Shown here: piece after piece, positions 9,213 through 17,586 of the stretch | Layout of the letters: each line of letters opens with the position of its first letter | How positions within the stretch are numbered: the first letter of the stretch is position 1 | NCBI GenBank assembly: GCA_023957125.1 | Contig: JAMLHL010000032.1 | Coordinates: 1-42,322 of the forward strand | Reading direction: 5' to 3' | From: Chitinophagaceae bacterium | GTDB taxonomy: Bacteria; Bacteroidota; Bacteroidia; Chitinophagales; Chitinophagaceae | DNA: 42,322 bases | Program-made: the position numbers and the translations under genes | The notes under the pieces: generated by a model | What the model was told of the DNA's origin: nothing | Seen by the model: the letters and a program-made list of their open reading frames with translations, nothing else | Databases searched by the model: none

Positions 9213-9273
9213 CCGCCTCAAATTTTAAATTTCAAATCTCAAATAATCTACCGCGATTCCGGCAGCTAAGACG

Positions 9274-9281
9274 TACATTTG
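9274..9281 (+). promoter_or_regulatory. -7 box of the icd promoter
   Basis: tacatttg matches the Bacteroidota -7 consensus TANNTTTG, 35 bases before the icd ATG. I see no convincing -33 element. Confidence 0.45.
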
Positions 9282-9316
9282 CCGGCAATTATTTACAAAA
9301 CATAAAAAAGACTGGC

Positions 9317-10546
9317 ATGGCAGAAAAAATCAAAGTGGCTAATCCGGTAGTTGAACTGGATGGTGATGAAATGACAAGGATCATCTGGAAATTTATTAAA
9401 GACAAACTGATCCTGCCCTACCTTGATATAGATATTAAATATTTTGATCTGGGCATCGAACATCGTGACGCGACCAACGACCAGGTAACCATAGATGCCG
9501 CCAATGCTATTAAACAGCACGGGGTAGGGATCAAGTGTGCAACCATCACCCCCGATGAAGCCCGGGTGAAAGAATTCAATCTGAAACACATGTGGAAAAG
9601 CCCCAACGGCACTATCCGCAACATCCTCGACGGCACGGTTTTTCGCGAACCGATTGTGATCAAAAATGTACCCCGGCTGGTGACCAACTGGACGGCGCCC
9701 ATTATTATAGGTCGTCATGCTTTTGGCGATCAGTACCGGGCAACGGATACCGTTATCAAAGGAAAGGGAAAATTAACCATGACCTTTACTCCGGAAGACG
9801 GCAGCGAACCCCAGGTTTTTGAAGTATTTGATTTTAAAGGCGGCGGAGTTGCCCTCAGCATGTATAATACTGACGAAAGTATCAAAGGTTTTGCCAGAAG
9901 TTGCTTTAATATGGCGCTCAGCAAAAACTGGCCTTTGTATCTCTCCACCAAAAACACCATCCTGAAGAAATACGATGGAAGGTTCAAAGATATTTTCCAG
10001 GAAATTTACGAACAGGAGTTTAAGGCTCAGTATGAAGCCGCAGGCATCACCTACGAACACCGTTTGATTGACGATATGGTAGCCAGTGCTTTAAAATGGA
10101 ACGGTAATTTTGTATGGGCCTGTAAAAATTACGACGGCGACGTACAAAGTGATTCCATTGCCCAGGGATTCGGCTCTTTAGGCTTAATGACATCCGTGCT
10201 GGTAACGCCTGATGGAAAAACGCTGGAAGCAGAAGCCGCCCACGGAACCGTCACCCGTCACTACCGCGCTCACCAGGCGGGGAAACCCACCTCCACCAAT
10301 CCCATTGCTTCCATTTTTGCATGGACGAGAGGCCTGGCATTTCGCGGCAAACTGGACAACAATCAACCATTGATTGATTTCAGCCACGCGCTGGAGGCCG
10401 TATGTATTGAAACGGTGGAAAGCGGTAAGATGACAAAGGATCTGGCCATTTGTATTCACGGCAATAACGTTAAACCCGGCGATTATTTGAATACCGAAGA
10501 TTTCCTGGAAGCGCTCAATAGTGGCTTAAAACTAAAGTTGAAATAA
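9317..10546 (+). CDS. icd: NADP-dependent isocitrate dehydrogenase
   Basis: A 409-residue enzyme of the TCA cycle, oxidising isocitrate to 2-oxoglutarate with NADP+. It belongs to the homodimeric eukaryote-like type: PVVELDGDEMTRIIW at the N-terminus, the isocitrate-binding SPNGTIRNILDGTVFREPI, the metal site around DDMVASALKW and NYDGDVQSDSIAQGFGSLG, and the NADP region AAHGTVTRHYR with KPTSTNPIASIFAW. The open frame reaches 9179, but homology starts at MAEKIKVANP, so the ATG at 9317 is used. It is followed by a hairpin, so it is probably monocistronic. Confidence 0.95.
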   Translation: MAEKIKVANPVVELDGDEMTRIIWKFIKDKLILPYLDIDIKYFDLGIEHRDATNDQVTIDAANAIKQHGVGIKCATITPDEARVKEFNLKHMWKSPNGTIRNILDGTVFREPIVIKNVPRLVTNWTAPIIIGRHAFGDQYRATDTVIKGKGKLTMTFTPEDGSEPQVFEVFDFKGGGVALSMYNTDESIKGFARSCFNMALSKNWPLYLSTKNTILKKYDGRFKDIFQEIYEQEFKAQYEAAGITYEHRLIDDMVASALKWNGNFVWACKNYDGDVQSDSIAQGFGSLGLMTSVLVTPDGKTLEAEAAHGTVTRHYRAHQAGKPTSTNPIASIFAWTRGLAFRGKLDNNQPLIDFSHALEAVCIETVESGKMTKDLAICIHGNNVKPGDYLNTEDFLEALNSGLKLKLK

Positions 10547-10557
10547 AAAACGATATC

Positions 10558-10590
10558 AGGTTGTCAGCCTTTACGAAGGTTGACAACCCT
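10558..10590 (+). terminator. Hairpin after icd
   Basis: Arms ggttgtcagcctt (from 10559) and aaggttgacaacc (from 10576) pair with one mismatch across a short loop, 12 bases after the icd stop. The following sequence has only a short T stretch, so termination strength is uncertain. Confidence 0.5.
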
Positions 10591-10653
10591 GTTCTTAAAA
10601 AATTAAATTGCCTGCCCTCCATAATCTGCAAAGCGTTGGATAGGTTTTCCCCC

Positions 10654-10661
10654 TATCTTTG
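10654..10661 (+). promoter_or_regulatory. -7 box immediately before the CNGxCQ gene
   Basis: tatctttg is a perfect TANNTTTG match and ends only eight bases before the ATG at 10670, so the transcript would have almost no leader. The same spacing occurs at 34114-34121. Confidence 0.6.
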
Positions 10662-10669
10662 CAAAGTCA

Positions 10670-11059
10670 ATGAAAGGGACCGGTATTTTTCAAAAACTTA
10701 GTGTCATAGTATTTATGCTATCACTATTAGCCCAAACGTTTCAAAACGAACTGGTATGGGTGGATTACCTGTTGAATACCGATAGCTATGCCGCTCTTTG
10801 TGTGAACAAAGCCGCACCGGAAATGAACTGTAACGGTCATTGCCAGATGGCTAAAAAGATGGAGCAAACGGAGGACCAGGACAAGCAGGCGCCACAAACG
10901 CAGTCGTTCAAAATAAACGATGTAGTGCTGTATGCCGAAGATGTTTTCTTTTTCGCGACCATTATGGCGGCAGACGATCAAAAACTATATGCGGAACTCC
11001 CCGTTCTGAAAACCATCGGCTTTAATAAAACCTTGCTTCACCCGCCGGCAACAGCCTGA
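10670..11059 (+). CDS. Small membrane-anchored cysteine-motif protein (CNGxCQ type)
   Basis: A 129-residue protein with an N-terminal hydrophobic segment (about residues 10-24) that can be a signal or membrane anchor. Behind it come C44-V-N-K and the motif C54-N-G-H-C58-Q followed by a basic stretch (MAKKM). I recognise this C...CNGxC pattern from uncharacterised Bacteroidota proteins that precede TonB receptors or metal genes, but no function is established. Three spaced cysteines suggest metal or disulfide chemistry. It lies 201 bases upstream of the receptor gene, same strand. Confidence 0.7.
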   Translation: MKGTGIFQKLSVIVFMLSLLAQTFQNELVWVDYLLNTDSYAALCVNKAAPEMNCNGHCQMAKKMEQTEDQDKQAPQTQSFKINDVVLYAEDVFFFATIMAADDQKLYAELPVLKTIGFNKTLLHPPATA

Positions 11060-11078
11060 TATTTATTGGCGGGATCCA

Positions 11079-11163
11079 CTATTTCCAGCGTTCATCAAAC
11101 GTGATCGTGTATTCCACACGGTTATGCGAACCTGAAACATTCTGGTATCCCAATACAGCCTTT
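11079..11163 (-). pseudogene. Possible gene remnant (C-terminal fragment)
   Basis: On the minus strand a 28-codon frame ends in a stop at 11079-11081 and reads like the end of a Bacteroidota exported protein (VSGSHNRVEYTITFDERW). It has no start codon and is closed upstream by a TGA. It may be a relic; it is too short to identify. Confidence 0.2.
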
Positions 11164-11260
11164 TTTCAATTCAGCTACCTACTTGTTCCCGCAACCGCGT
11201 TACGCGATGCGTTACTATGGCGGCTCAGGTTCAATTATTTACAACTCATATTCATATTTG

Positions 11261-13570
11261 ATGCACTATAAAACATTTTTTACGATCATTTTTCTATTGT
11301 CGGCCTGTGTAGCCGCCAGGACTCAATCTTATACCATCACAGGCCGTATCTCCGACCTGCAATCTCATCAATTACTGGGTGGCGTTACCATTCAGACAAC
11401 CGATGGCAGCAGCAGTTCGCTGTCTGGTGATAATGGAATTTTCCATTTAAAAACAGACCGGCCATCAGGTCTGCTTCATCTTTCCTTAACCGGCTACAAG
11501 CCGTTGGAAATAAAATACAATCACGGGCAAGACCTTAACATCCAGATGGAGATAGACATCAGAATATTAAACGAAGTGAGGGTTACGGCTTATGGCGATG
11601 GGCGGTCTGTTAAAGAAACCGCCGGGGGAATAGCGCTCCTTACAGGTGCGCAGATGCGGGAGGGTGACGGAACCTCTATGCAGCAGGCGATGAACAGTGT
11701 GCCCGGCGTGAGGATGGACCATAGCCACGGCGAAGATTCCAGGATCTCGATCCGCGGAGAGGGCGTCCGCTCACCCTGGGGTAACCGCAATATCAAAATT
11801 TATGTCAATGATATCCCGTTAACAGAAACAGACGGAACATCCCGGATAGAGGCACTCGACGTGAGCGATCTGGGCCGGGCGGAAATTATAAAGGGCCCGG
11901 CGTCCAGCCTGTATGGCGGCGGAGTAGGCGGTGTTATTAAATTTCAACTGGAACGCGCTCCTTACCAGGAACAAAGTATAGAGAGCGCCGCTATGTTTGG
12001 AGAATACGGACTGAACAGGCAGACCCTAACCTACCGGAATGGCGGAGAGAGGTTGAACAGCTATGTTTCTATCGGCAGGCAACAAACCAATGGATACAGA
12101 GCGCACAGCAGCGACGAACGAAACTTCATCGCCGGCAATTTTCAGTGGTTTCCTTCTTCCAGCCGCACCATCACCATGCTGATCAGCCGAACCATACAAA
12201 ATGCACTCATCCCCGGCGCTCTGACCGCTACGCAGGTGAAGGAAGACCCAACGCAGGCAGCCACGGAATACAGCGATAAAAATGCCAGCCGGGAGCATAA
12301 ATGGACAAGAATAGGTATTGGTCAGAAGTACATCTTCAACGACGGGCTTACCAACTCATCCAGTGTTTTTACCTATTTCTACGACTTACATCATCCATTG
12401 CCTTTTGGCATTATCAACAGCGCTTACCAGAGTTTTGGCGGCAGAACCCGATTTGATTATAACCCGGGTTTCAAAGCCCTGCCTACTACTTTTACCATGG
12501 GCAGCGAGTTTACACAAGCCTTTAACATGGGCAATATCTATTTCAATGAACAGGGAACAGAAAACGGGCTGATGAGTAACACCGATTATCGCAACAAAGG
12601 GTATTCCATATTTTACCAATCCGAAACGGAATTAGGAAAGCTGGCAAACCTGGTCTTCGGTATCAGCGTTAACGGATTAACCTACCGGGCATTTAACCGG
12701 CTGCATCCCGGCCAAAGCGGTGTAAAAAACTTTGACGCCCAACTGTCCCCACGCATTGCTTTGAGCCACAACTTCGGCAACTGGCTTAGCCTACACGGAA
12801 CCGTTAGTTCTGGATTTACCAATCCGGCAAGCGACCAGATCCAAAACCCCGACAGGACTATCAACAACAACATCCAGGCCGAAAAAGGCATCAATTATGA
12901 AATAGATGCGAAAGGTAACCTGTTTCAGTCACGCCTGGGATATGATCTGGCCTTGTTTGTAATGGATATGAAAGGCGAACTGATCGGTCAGGCGCTTCCC
13001 TTTGGGGTGAATGTTTTTCACAATGCCGGAATAACAAAACACCAGGGAGCCGAACTGGGACTTTCCTATCAGCCTGTTCGGGAGACGGACAACCGGTTTG
13101 TCAGCAGCCTGTTTGCACATGCGGCACTGACTTATACCCATTTCCGGTTTATAGACTACAAAACCCTGGATGAAGACGGACATATAGCCGCCGAATACGA
13201 TGGCAATCCGTTAACCGGCATCGCTCCCTATATGTTTAATGGCGGAATAGACATGGATACCAAAGCAGGGTTCTATGCCAATGCCAACCTGTTTTTTAAC
13301 GACCGATATACGCTCAACGATGCAGCTACCGATTACAACCCGGCTTACATGGTGATTAACGCGAAAATGGGTTATAAAAAAGATTTAGGCGGTCATTTCG
13401 GTATCCATCTCTATGCAGGACTACAAAATATAACCAATGAACGATACAGTTCCTTTACGGAGATCAATACGCCCGGTTATGGCGCCGAGCCCGCATATTT
13501 TAATCCCGCGCTTCCCCGAAACGCTTATGGAGGATTAAGTTTAAAATATTTTTTTAACGATCATAAATAA
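11261..13570 (+). CDS. TonB-dependent receptor with carboxypeptidase-like regulatory domain
   Basis: A 769-residue outer-membrane receptor. After a signal peptide (ending about ARTQ) comes a CarboxypepD_reg-like domain (YTITGRISDLQSHQLLGGVTIQT), then a plug domain with SRISIRGEGVRSPWG, IYVNDIPLTETDGTSR and EIIKGPASSLYGGGVGGVI, and a 22-strand-type barrel ending in LSLKYFF. I chose the ATG at 11261 because MHYKTFFTIIF starts the signal peptide; the frame is open 26 codons further. It has no SusD-like partner, which argues against a glycan system. The gap to the lipoprotein gene is three bases. Substrate is unknown; a metal complex or siderophore is inferred from neighbours. Confidence 0.9.
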   Translation: MHYKTFFTIIFLLSACVAARTQSYTITGRISDLQSHQLLGGVTIQTTDGSSSSLSGDNGIFHLKTDRPSGLLHLSLTGYKPLEIKYNHGQDLNIQMEIDIRILNEVRVTAYGDGRSVKETAGGIALLTGAQMREGDGTSMQQAMNSVPGVRMDHSHGEDSRISIRGEGVRSPWGNRNIKIYVNDIPLTETDGTSRIEALDVSDLGRAEIIKGPASSLYGGGVGGVIKFQLERAPYQEQSIESAAMFGEYGLNRQTLTYRNGGERLNSYVSIGRQQTNGYRAHSSDERNFIAGNFQWFPSSSRTITMLISRTIQNALIPGALTATQVKEDPTQAATEYSDKNASREHKWTRIGIGQKYIFNDGLTNSSSVFTYFYDLHHPLPFGIINSAYQSFGGRTRFDYNPGFKALPTTFTMGSEFTQAFNMGNIYFNEQGTENGLMSNTDYRNKGYSIFYQSETELGKLANLVFGISVNGLTYRAFNRLHPGQSGVKNFDAQLSPRIALSHNFGNWLSLHGTVSSGFTNPASDQIQNPDRTINNNIQAEKGINYEIDAKGNLFQSRLGYDLALFVMDMKGELIGQALPFGVNVFHNAGITKHQGAELGLSYQPVRETDNRFVSSLFAHAALTYTHFRFIDYKTLDEDGHIAAEYDGNPLTGIAPYMFNGGIDMDTKAGFYANANLFFNDRYTLNDAATDYNPAYMVINAKMGYKKDLGGHFGIHLYAGLQNITNERYSSFTEINTPGYGAEPAYFNPALPRNAYGGLSLKYFFNDHK

Positions 13571-13573
13571 CAT

Positions 13574-14887
13574 ATGGCAATGAAAAACTTAATACGAGGA
13601 GGATGCCTGTTAGTCCTTTCTGTTACCGGGATGGCAGCCTGCAATCCCAAACAGGAAAATCAGGACACTGAAAAAGAAACGGCTAAGGCTACCCTGCTCT
13701 CCGACCAAAGGAATAAAGCTTCCACCGTTTACCTGACCACCGATGAAAAAGATAATCCCATTGTAAGCTGGACGGAAGAAGACAGCGCGGGCAAAAAACG
13801 GTTCTATTTTGCAAGATGGGATACAACCGCCGATAAATTTATGCCTGCGGGAGAAATCCCACTTGCACAAAACGCCGCTATTCATGAAGAAGGAATGCCG
13901 AAAATAGCAGTCAGGGGAGATGGCGCTCTCGTAGCCATTTATGAAGCGTCAACGCCCCAACCGGGTCAAAAATGGGGAGTGGGTGATATTTTTTACCTGC
14001 AGTCGGACGATGGTGGAGATACATGGACAGAGCCAAAGTCAGTGAACACCCAAAAACAGCCATACACCTCTATGTCCTTCTCCGGTCTTACCCGGCTAAG
14101 CGATCGCGAGATTGGTATTTCCTGGTTGGATGCCAACCCCGGCGGTGTTGATCAACCCGGCAGACCCGTGATGTTCGCCCGCACACTCGCCGGCGGGGGA
14201 TTGGGCGACCCGGTATGGATAGAAAAGGCAGCTTGTGAATGTTGTCGTGTAGCGGTTGCCGGTAGTGGGAACGGCGACATCGCAATAGCCTACCGCGATC
14301 TGCAACCGGGAAACATCCGGGACATCTCCATCAGTACTTCCTCCGATGATGGAAAGACGTTTGCCAGGCCGCTGGACTTCAGCAGGGATGGATGGGAGAT
14401 AAACGGTTGTCCTCACAATGGACCGTCCCTCGCAGCCGGGAACGACAAAATTTGTGCAGCCTGGTACACCGGGGGTAAGGTGCCGGGCGTGCATTATGCG
14501 GCCCTGGATTTCAGAGGCAACTTGATAGAAAAGAAAGCCCTGAATCCGAATGCCCGGTTTGTACAACTTACCCTCATGCCGGATGGTACGCCGATCGTGG
14601 CATTTAACGAAAGTTATAAGGAAGGGGATTCTGTTTACAGCCGGATCGTGCTGAACAAAATAGAAGAGGGGGGGCTTTTCGCCGCAAAAATAAATTCACC
14701 GGGGTTGCACGGCAATTTTCCGATGGTTCAGCCGGTTGACGAAAACAATGTTCTGTTGGCCTGGCGGGATGATGATAAGATTTATTATCAACTCAACCGT
14801 CTTGCGGATATTAACCGGCAGATGGAAGAACCGCCTCAGTTGCCGGAAGCCACTTCGCTAAAAGAGATGCATGGAATGAATCATTAA
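13574..14887 (+). CDS. BNR/sialidase-fold lipoprotein with CxCC motif
   Basis: A 437-residue predicted lipoprotein: lipobox GMAAC with C23 as the lipid-bearing residue. Repeated Asp-box-like turns (SDDGGDTW, SSDDGKTF) indicate a beta-propeller of the sialidase/BNR type. The arginine and YRIP features of true sialidases are not evident, so an enzyme is doubtful. A cysteine cluster C221-E-C223-C224 and the NGCPHNGP segment are distinctive and could bind metal. It starts three bases after the TonB receptor stop and is surely co-transcribed and probably coupled. A second possible start lies two codons in (13580). It is likely displayed in the outer membrane beside the receptor. Confidence 0.7.
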   Translation: MAMKNLIRGGCLLVLSVTGMAACNPKQENQDTEKETAKATLLSDQRNKASTVYLTTDEKDNPIVSWTEEDSAGKKRFYFARWDTTADKFMPAGEIPLAQNAAIHEEGMPKIAVRGDGALVAIYEASTPQPGQKWGVGDIFYLQSDDGGDTWTEPKSVNTQKQPYTSMSFSGLTRLSDREIGISWLDANPGGVDQPGRPVMFARTLAGGGLGDPVWIEKAACECCRVAVAGSGNGDIAIAYRDLQPGNIRDISISTSSDDGKTFARPLDFSRDGWEINGCPHNGPSLAAGNDKICAAWYTGGKVPGVHYAALDFRGNLIEKKALNPNARFVQLTLMPDGTPIVAFNESYKEGDSVYSRIVLNKIEEGGLFAAKINSPGLHGNFPMVQPVDENNVLLAWRDDDKIYYQLNRLADINRQMEEPPQLPEATSLKEMHGMNH

Positions 14888-15176
14888 ACAGGTGCCCGAT
14901 AAGCCGTCTTTGCCTGATGTTTGCAGGTCTGTTGCTGCTGTCTCCCGCCCGGGAATGATCAGCGGAAGAAAACCTGGCAGGCTTTCATTGTTGTGTCGGG
15001 CACCCGGGCAGTTGGAGACACTCGGTGATCACCAATATACTACTGCCCGTCTTGCCGGGGATTGGGGCATCCAAACAGGATCCGGTCATGAGAGCAAACA
15101 ATCCGATGCGGCTGAAGATCAGTAACCCCCTTCGCTATAATTTTTAATACACTCATGTGGAATAATCTAAATATGC
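14888..15176. other. Gap without a convincing gene
   Basis: No frame shows a recognisable protein. One GTG-initiated frame (14892-15125, 77 codons) has no likeness to anything. Another frame carries a signal-peptide-like run (LCLMFAGLLLLSPA) but is closed by TGA 13 bases later, so a decayed small exported gene is possible. Confidence 0.3.
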
Positions 15177-15184
15177 TACCTTCG
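15177..15184 (+). promoter_or_regulatory. Candidate -7 box upstream of the oxoamine synthase gene
   Basis: taccttcg differs from TANNTTTG at one base and lies 81 bases before the ATG at 15266. No clear -33 element. Confidence 0.3.
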
Positions 15185-15265
15185 CAGTACAACGTCTTGC
15201 CAACTTACTCCATACCGACTGAGCTTTGAGATTTTTTTACCACTTTTTTTAATTGTACCATTACT

Positions 15266-16522
15266 ATGGCTGATATTTTCGAAAGACTTACAAAGAACTA
15301 CGGACCTTTGGGACAGCACCGCAAACGCGCTTACGGATATTTTATGTTTCCGAAATTAGAAGGAGAGATTGGCAGTCACATGAGTTTTCGCGGGAAAGAG
15401 ATGGTAGTATGGAGCCTGAACAACTACCTGGGGCTGGCCAACCACCCCGAAGTGCGGAAGACGGATGCTGAAGCCGCGGCGCAATACGGATTGGCATTGC
15501 CGATGGGCGCCCGGATGATGAGCGGCAACAGTAGTTTTCATGAGCAACTGGAAAGCGAGCTGGCCCGCTTCGAACAAAAAGAAGATGCGGTATTGCTAAA
15601 CTATGGATACCAGGGTATGGTAAGCATTATAGATGTACTGTGCGACCGTCATGATGTGATTGTTTACGATGCCGAAAGCCATGCCTGCATCATAGATGGT
15701 GTCAGGCTGCATGCCGGGCAGAGATTTGTGTTTAAACACAACGATATGCCCGACTTTGAAAAGCAATTGCAGCGGGCGGAAACCCTGATCCGGAAACAGG
15801 GAACCGGGGGTATCCTCGTTATTTCAGAAGGCGTTTTCGGAATGGCGGGCGATCAGGGCAGGCTTAAAGAAATTGTGGCCCTCAAAGATAAATACAGCTT
15901 CCGTCTGCTGGTGGACGATGCCCACGGCTTTGGTACCTTGGGCAAAACCGGCGCCGGTGTTGGGGAAGAGCAGGGAGTGCAGGACAAAATTGACCTGTAT
16001 TTTTCCACCTTTGCCAAATCCATGGCTTCAATCGGCGCTTTTGTAGCAGGCGATCAACCCGTAATTGACTATATCCGTTACAATATCCGCAGCCAGATCT
16101 TCGCAAAAAGTTTACCCATGCCGCTGGTGATAGGCAACCTGAAACGTCTTGAACTTTTGCGTTCCCATCCTGAATTCAAGGAGAAACTATGGGAAAACGC
16201 AACTACGCTTCAAAAGGGATTGAAGGAAAAGGGCTTTGATATCGGGCATACCAATTCAGTGGTAACTCCGGTATATATGAAAGGCGGGGTGGAAGAAGCG
16301 ACTGCTATGGTCATGGATCTGAGAGAAAATTATGGCGTATTCTGCTCCATCGTGGTATATCCGGTAGTTCCCAAGGGAGATATCCTGTACCGCCTGATAC
16401 CTACGGCTTCTCATACAAAAGAAGACATTGATCAAACGTTGCATGCTTTTGAAGAAACCAAAAAGAAACTGGTCAACGGCGTTTACCGGGTGGCCGAGAT
16501 CCCGGCTATGGCAGAAGTGTGA
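15266..16522 (+). CDS. Alpha-oxoamine synthase (serine palmitoyltransferase / cysteate acyltransferase type)
   Basis: A 418-residue PLP enzyme of the alpha-oxoamine synthase family, which condenses an amino acid with an acyl thioester. The PLP features are intact: LLVDDAHGFGTLG (D217, H220) and the Schiff-base lysine K251 in STFAKSMAS; the substrate loop begins WSLNNYLGLANHPEV. In Bacteroidota this lineage is annotated variously as serine palmitoyltransferase, glycine C-acetyltransferase or 8-amino-7-oxononanoate synthase; related enzymes start sphingolipid or sulfonolipid (capnine) synthesis. No threonine dehydrogenase or biotin genes are near, which favours lipid synthesis. It is followed 38 bases later by glucokinase. 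Family sure, substrate not. Confidence 0.85.
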   Translation: MADIFERLTKNYGPLGQHRKRAYGYFMFPKLEGEIGSHMSFRGKEMVVWSLNNYLGLANHPEVRKTDAEAAAQYGLALPMGARMMSGNSSFHEQLESELARFEQKEDAVLLNYGYQGMVSIIDVLCDRHDVIVYDAESHACIIDGVRLHAGQRFVFKHNDMPDFEKQLQRAETLIRKQGTGGILVISEGVFGMAGDQGRLKEIVALKDKYSFRLLVDDAHGFGTLGKTGAGVGEEQGVQDKIDLYFSTFAKSMASIGAFVAGDQPVIDYIRYNIRSQIFAKSLPMPLVIGNLKRLELLRSHPEFKEKLWENATTLQKGLKEKGFDIGHTNSVVTPVYMKGGVEEATAMVMDLRENYGVFCSIVVYPVVPKGDILYRLIPTASHTKEDIDQTLHAFEETKKKLVNGVYRVAEIPAMAEV

Positions 16523-16560
16523 ATGCCGTGCCGTTAGCGGCGCTTTTCAATTCCTACACC

Positions 16561-17571
16561 ATGTTATTACCTTTATATCAATCTTTAAGAGCCGCCGACG
16601 GAACGGTCGTTTTAGCGGGTGATATTGGTGCAACAAAAACAAATGTTGCCCTGTATAAATTCGAAGACAATGATTTTCATTTAATACGTGACGGAACATT
16701 GACCTCCCGGTCATTTAACAGTATAACGGAAATTATTCAGGAATTCACCAAAGATTCACCCCCGCCTCAATCCATTTGTTTTGGGGTAGCCGGCCCGGTG
16801 CTCAACGGCATTGCTACCTTGTCCAATTTGCAATGGAACATCAATATTGAGGAATTGTCCGCACTTTACCCGCAGGCAAGAACGCATCTTATCAATGACC
16901 TCAAGGCCACCGCTTATGGATTAGCCCTGCTGGACGAAAACGATACTGCTGTTTTACACCCGGGAGAAACGGGCGTGGGAGGAAATGCCGCGGTAATTGC
17001 GCCGGGAACGGGGCTTGGAGAAGCGGGATTATATTGGGATGAAAAATCTTATCATCCTTTTGCAACGGAAGGAGGACATGCTGATTTCGCAGCCAGAAGT
17101 TCTTTTGATTTTGAACTCTTTAGTTTCTTACAAAAACAGTTCGGGCATGTGAGCTGGGAAAGAGTGATCTGCGGCCCCGGCATTGTAAACATCTACCAAT
17201 TTTTACGCGATGTAAAAAACATGGAGGAACCGGAGTGGCTGGCGCAAAAGATGTTGACCGGAGACCCGGCCGCAACTATCAGCAATCATGCCGGGCAAAG
17301 CCCTATCTGTGAGGAAACGATGAAGCATTTTGTGCGGTTTCTCGCCTACGAGTCAGCCAACCTTGTGTTGAAACTGAATGCTACCGGAGGCTTGTTCATC
17401 GGCGGCGGTATCGCTCCAAAAATCCTCCCGTTTTTCAAAAACAACCAATTTTACGATTCCTTCCGTCAAAGCGGAAGATTGAATTTCCTGCTGGAAAAGG
17501 TGCCCGTAAAAGTTATCCTTAATCCCAAAACCGCATTGCTGGGAGCAGCCTATTATGCGGCGAAGGCCTAA
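16561..17571 (+). CDS. glk: Glucokinase
   Basis: A 336-residue ROK-independent bacterial glucokinase (Glk family) that phosphorylates glucose with ATP. Motifs: phosphate-1 loop LAGDIGATKTNVALY (about residues 18-32), FGVAGPVLNG, the catalytic-base region LINDLKATAYGL, IAPGTGLGEAGL, and EGGHADFAARS with ERVICGPGI. The ATG at 16561 is taken because MLLPLYQSL precedes the phosphate loop by a normal distance; a GTG at 16519 would overlap the preceding stop. It likely shares a transcript with the oxoamine synthase gene. Confidence 0.9.
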   Translation: MLLPLYQSLRAADGTVVLAGDIGATKTNVALYKFEDNDFHLIRDGTLTSRSFNSITEIIQEFTKDSPPPQSICFGVAGPVLNGIATLSNLQWNINIEELSALYPQARTHLINDLKATAYGLALLDENDTAVLHPGETGVGGNAAVIAPGTGLGEAGLYWDEKSYHPFATEGGHADFAARSSFDFELFSFLQKQFGHVSWERVICGPGIVNIYQFLRDVKNMEEPEWLAQKMLTGDPAATISNHAGQSPICEETMKHFVRFLAYESANLVLKLNATGGLFIGGGIAPKILPFFKNNQFYDSFRQSGRLNFLLEKVPVKVILNPKTALLGAAYYAAKA

Positions 17572-17586
17572 TTCAAATTAACGGTA

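Noticed and set aside
13574..14887. Calling the CxCC lipoprotein a true sialidase.
   Set aside because: Only the propeller turns are present; the YRIP arginine motif seen in the second sialidase-like gene at 28.5 kb is not found.
14892..15125. A 77-codon GTG-initiated frame after the lipoprotein gene.
   Set aside because: No family likeness, biased residue mix, no ribosome site; not called as a gene.
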